This document shows positions 62,971 through 64,000 of a stretch of DNA of 64,000 nucleotides, piece by piece. Each line of letters begins with the position of its first letter. Position 1 is the stretch's first letter. A program made the translations under genes and the position numbers. The stretch is from assembly GCA_036824005.1 (NCBI GenBank), contig DAITBA010000008.1:62001-126000 (forward strand), written 5' to 3'. The notes under the pieces were generated by a model. The model did no database searches. It was not told the origin of the DNA and was given only the letters and a program-made list of their open reading frames with translations. The stretch is from DAITBA01 sp036824005 (GTDB lineage Bacteria; Pseudomonadota; Gammaproteobacteria; Burkholderiales; Rhodocyclaceae).

Positions 62971-63860
62971 ATGCCCAAGGCCCTCATCGTCTATTTCTCT
63001 CAGGGTGGATCGACGGCGCGTGTGGCCGGCGCATTTGCCACGGGTCTGGAAGATGCGGGGTATCGAATCGATCGCTGCAACGTGAAGGACGGCCCGCTTT
63101 CGGACACGGGCGGCTATGACCTGCTTGGAATCGGCAGCCCGGCGTGCCACTTTCGTCTGCCATTCAATGTCTCGGGCTGGCTGAATTCCTTGCCGTACTC
63201 CGTGGCTTGGCAGCCTTTTCGTTTCTGGTCTGCGCTACCCGTTCCTTTGATGCCGGTAACACCCCGCGGCGTGCGCTGGCGGACAAGGGAGCGCGTGAAG
63301 TCGGCTACTTCCTCTGCCATGGTCCCGGGTACTATCTCGGCAATCTCCGCGAAGGCTATCCCATGTCGCCGGATCATCCGACGGAGCGCGAGCTTGCAGC
63401 GGCCATTGACTTTGGCCACGACGTCGCGCGCCGCGTCGCAGGTGCGCCCTATGTGCCGCCCGCGTATCAACGGAAGGCGCCGATGATCTATCGCATCGAG
63501 CAGGCGCTGGTGAGCAGATGGCTGGTGCGGAGCGCGTACAGGCGGGGGTTCAAGGTCGACCCGACCAAGTGCACCGCCTGCGGACAATGTATGGCGACCT
63601 GTCCCAGCGGAAACATCGGCAAGGACAGGCAGGGCCGTCCGGTCTCGGGCCGGAATTGCCTGTGTTGTCTCTGGTGCGAGATGAAGTGCCCGGAGGAGGC
63701 GATCGCCACGGCGTTCAGCAGGCCGCCGGTGCGGGCGATCGCCCGGCCTTTCGTCAGATACAACGTGCGCCACTGGACGCGCGAATCGGGGCTGGGGCAC
63801 ATCCGTGTGATTCAGCGGCGCGGCGAGACCGTGCGCGTCGATGGACGAGTACACGAATGA
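62971..63860 (+). pseudogene. EFR1-type flavodoxin-ferredoxin protein, split by a frameshift
   Basis: The ATG at 62971 (GGAG upstream) starts a flavodoxin fold (PKALIVYFSQGGSTARVAGAFATGL in part, DLLGIGSPACHF, FNVSGWLNSLP). It loses homology after SLP. The rest (LRGLAAFSFLV, RRALADKGAREVGYF, then two cysteine sets in CTACGQCMATCPSGNI and CLCCLWCEMKCPEEAI) runs on in a frame shifted by one base. The change lies near 63196-63199. Adding one base there would restore a protein of about 296 aa with two [4Fe-4S] clusters. It may be a true mutation or a sequence error. Confidence 0.75.
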
Positions 63861-63888
63861 ACGCGTATGAATTTCCGAGTGCAGCGTC

Positions 63889-64000
63889 ATGACCGCCAAG
63901 ATTGATGACAGGATTTTTCGCGAGCTGTTCGACATTGCCGTCGATGCCATGGTGGTGACCGATTTCGACGGCCGGATCGTCACCGCGAATGCGGCGGCGG
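63889..64000 (+). CDS. PAS-domain protein, 5' part only
   Basis: The ATG at 63889 opens a frame that leaves the window after 37 codons: a helical start (TAKIDDRIFRELFDIAVDAMVV) then TDFDGRIVTANAAA, the beginning of a PAS domain. An 11-codon mini-frame (MNAYEFPSAAS) begins at the end of the previous gene (ATG overlaps its TGA) and its own TGA overlaps this ATG, so translation could be coupled through it. The output domain is outside the window. Confidence 0.7.
   Translation, partial: MTAKIDDRIFRELFDIAVDAMVVTDFDGRIVTANAAA

Overview
The window reads as a piece of chromosome from a GC-rich proteobacterium, most likely a betaproteobacterium of Rhodocyclales or Nitrosomonadales type. The basis is gene content recognised by family, not a database search: an FNR regulator with all four iron-sulfur cysteines, an HPF/cold-shock fusion, archease with RtcB, a FkbO/XanB2-type chorismatase, a betaproteobacterial-style MlaF and FNR-like boxes. 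There is no phage, insertion sequence, CRISPR array or replication origin. One tRNA-Arg(CCT) lies near the left end.

Layout. 0-5 kb: tRNA-Arg, a thermonuclease-like protein, the ABC-F ATPase Uup and a GMC oxidoreductase. 5-14.5 kb: housekeeping genes (LemA with a GIDE-like partner, a 47-residue membrane microprotein, HDOD protein, endonuclease V, YjbQ, DUF99, a phosphodiesterase, Nudix hydrolase, the operon HPF-CSD/THUMP/PEBP, and an RNase Z-like hydrolase). 15-20.5 kb: signalling genes (FNR, two tandem single-PAS proteins behind a long leader, and a multi-PAS histidine kinase overlapping an ANTAR response regulator). 20.6-25.8 kb: Hsp20, a lone MlaF, a small cysteine-rich protein divergent from archease-RtcB, and a flavoprotein. 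25.8-32.6 kb: a transglutaminase / circularly permuted ATP-grasp plus alpha-E / transglutaminase-DUF2126 operon.

32.9-46.8 kb, all on the minus strand, is a type I secretion locus: ABC exporter (apparently frameshifted at its start), LuxR-type regulator, small membrane-anchored protein, a 2573-residue RTX protein with a lipase-like head, a glycosyltransferase, a short inverted-repeat element and an HlyD-type adaptor. No TolC-like gene is seen. 47-54.7 kb: lipoproteins, a cupin, a halogenase-like flavoprotein coupled to a chorismatase, an amino-acid-type binding protein and DUF1615. 55-64 kb: a PilZ-like protein, an NDP-forming acyl-CoA synthetase/GNAT fusion, a CBS-domain protein, an Hsp70 paralog, a frameshifted flavodoxin-ferredoxin gene and the start of a PAS protein.

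A regulatory thread may tie distant genes together. Four intergenic FNR/ANR-like boxes are visible; three share TTGAT-N4-GTCAG. They lie at the left edge, before HPF-CSD, before the cysteine-rich protein and between CBS and Hsp70. An fnr gene is in the same window, which suggests a low-oxygen response including ribosome hibernation and stress proteins. Domain boundaries and start sites are my reading of the translations and have not been tested by alignment.
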